This document shows, piece by piece, positions 6,043 through 6,846 of a DNA stretch of 6,846 bases. Source of the DNA: Dehalococcoidia bacterium (GTDB taxonomy: Bacteria; Chloroflexota; Dehalococcoidia; Lucifugimonadales; JAGWBF01); contig JAGWBF010000082.1 in assembly GCA_021296025.1 (NCBI GenBank), positions 1-6,846 on the forward strand, read 5' to 3'. Below the pieces are notes generated by a model. It did no database searches and was not told the origin of the DNA. It was given only the letters and a program-made list of their open reading frames with translations. The translations under genes were made by a program, and so were the position numbers. Positions within the stretch are counted from its first letter, which is position 1; every line of letters starts with the position of its first letter.

Positions 6043-6846
6043 TTGGTAAATGGGAAAGAAGGCAGACTGGCAGGCAAGGTCGCCATCGTTACCGGCGCCG
6101 GCTCCAGCGGACCAGGCATAGGCAACGGCAAGGCTGCTTCCGTCCTGTTCGCGCGGGAAGGCGCGAAGGTGCTTGTCGTCGACCAGGTTAAAGAGCGGGC
6201 AGAAGAAACCCTTGCCATGATCCTGGAAGATGACGGCGAGGCATCAGTGTTCGAGGCCGATGTCACCCGTGCTGAGGACTGCCGACGCATGGTCGAAGCC
6301 GCTGTGGAACGCTACGGGCGCCTGGATGTTGTGGACAACAACGTGGGTATCTCCCGCCGCGGTAGCGTGTTGGAGGTCAGCGAAGAGGACTGGGATTATG
6401 TGATGACGGTGAACGTCAAGAGCATCGTCCTCACAAGCCGGTACGCCATCCCCCGCATGATGGAAACCGGCGGAGGGTCCATCATCAACATCTCCTCAAT
6501 AGCCGGACTCAGGGCCCACAGCAGCACGCCCTACACCACCTCCAAGGCTGCCGTGATCGGCCTCACCATGTCCATGGCGGCCGACCACGGGAAGGACAAC
6601 ATCCGGGTCAACTGCATCGCCCCTGGCCTGGTCTTCACCCCTATGGTGGCCCCAAGGATGGACGACTCCTTGCGGGAGGTTCGCCGCACGGCACCTCCTC
6701 TGGGCACCGAAGGAACAGCATGGGACATTGCCGCAGCAGCCCTGTACCTGGCCAGCGACGAGTCGCGATGGGTCTCGGGCGTGGTCCTGCCGGTGGATGG
6801 TGGACTCCTTTCCCTATCGCCGGTGACCTACAGCACCCTTTCCCAG
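6043..6846 (+). CDS. Short-chain dehydrogenase/reductase, GSSGPGIGNG subgroup (3' partial)
   Basis: The frame is open from TTG 6043 to the window edge, giving 268 residues with no stop yet. SDRs normally end soon after the VDGG motif seen here (about 253-256), so only a few residues are probably missing. Motifs in order are TGAGSSGPGIG (17-27), a glycine loop longer than the usual TGxxxGIG; NNVG (99-102) in place of NNAG; Ser151, Tyr164 and Lys168 (YTTSK) as the catalytic set; and APGLV with a following Thr. The second strand ends VLVVDQ, where the Asp suggests NAD(H). It should interconvert a hydroxyl and a carbonyl group on an unknown substrate. It lies 57 bases after the stand-alone PP subunit, likely the same transcript, paralleling the SDR/ThDP pair on the other arm of the divergent region. 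I am confident of the family; the start codon is less certain. Confidence 0.88.
   Translation, partial: MVNGKEGRLAGKVAIVTGAGSSGPGIGNGKAASVLFAREGAKVLVVDQVKERAEETLAMILEDDGEASVFEADVTRAEDCRRMVEAAVERYGRLDVVDNNVGISRRGSVLEVSEEDWDYVMTVNVKSIVLTSRYAIPRMMETGGGSIINISSIAGLRAHSSTPYTTSKAAVIGLTMSMAADHGKDNIRVNCIAPGLVFTPMVAPRMDDSLREVRRTAPPLGTEGTAWDIAAAALYLASDESRWVSGVVLPVDGGLLSLSPVTYSTLSQ

Noticed and set aside
6026..6052. ATG codons at 6026 and 6050 as starts of the last gene
   Set aside because: Both are out of frame with the SDR coding sequence. TTG 6043 is in frame and has an AGGGGA five bases upstream.

Overview
This window is a compact metabolic locus of seven genes. Five encode complete or partial thiamine-diphosphate (ThDP) dependent enzymes of the 2-oxo-acid decarboxylase / acetolactate synthase superfamily. 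The other two encode short-chain dehydrogenases/reductases (SDRs). I see no RNA genes, mobile elements, CRISPR arrays or long repeats. No gap between genes exceeds 185 bases, and about 93% of the window is coding.

Layout. (1) Bases 1-1396, plus strand: the C-terminal 464 residues of a full-length-type ThDP enzyme, cut by the left edge, with an unusual metal-binding motif. (2) 1507-2049 and 2076-2633, plus strand: a split ThDP decarboxylase with separate PYR (alpha) and PP (beta) subunits, the arrangement of sulfopyruvate decarboxylase ComD/ComE. (3) 2667-4337, minus strand: a complete 556-residue ThDP enzyme resembling benzoylformate decarboxylase, convergent with the split pair. (4) 4385-5215, minus strand: an SDR immediately upstream of (3), probably its operon partner. 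(5) 5216-5400: a divergent regulatory region with candidate promoters in both directions and two overlapping inverted repeats. (6) 5401-5985, plus strand: a second, stand-alone PP subunit, paralogous to the one at 2076-2633. (7) 6043 to the right edge, plus strand: a second SDR from a TTG start, lacking only its extreme C-terminus.

How the genes may work together. ThDP enzymes of these families decarboxylate 2-oxo acids to aldehydes or transfer the resulting two-carbon unit. SDRs interconvert aldehydes or ketones and alcohols, or oxidise hydroxy acids to the 2-oxo acids that feed the decarboxylases. The pattern of ThDP component plus SDR occurs on both arms of the divergent region, which suggests paired decarboxylation and redox steps. 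The substrates cannot be read from the sequence. The two SDRs look tuned to different cofactors: a basic residue after beta-strand 2 in one (NADPH-like) and an Asp in the other (NADH-like).

Organism. The DNA is GC-rich (roughly 60% by eye) with strong AGGAGG ribosome-binding sites and GTG/TTG starts beside ATG, so it is bacterial. Accumulation of paralogous ThDP enzymes and SDRs fits environmental bacteria with expanded families for degrading recalcitrant organics, for example marine Chloroflexota of the SAR202 type. That assignment is a weak inference from gene content.
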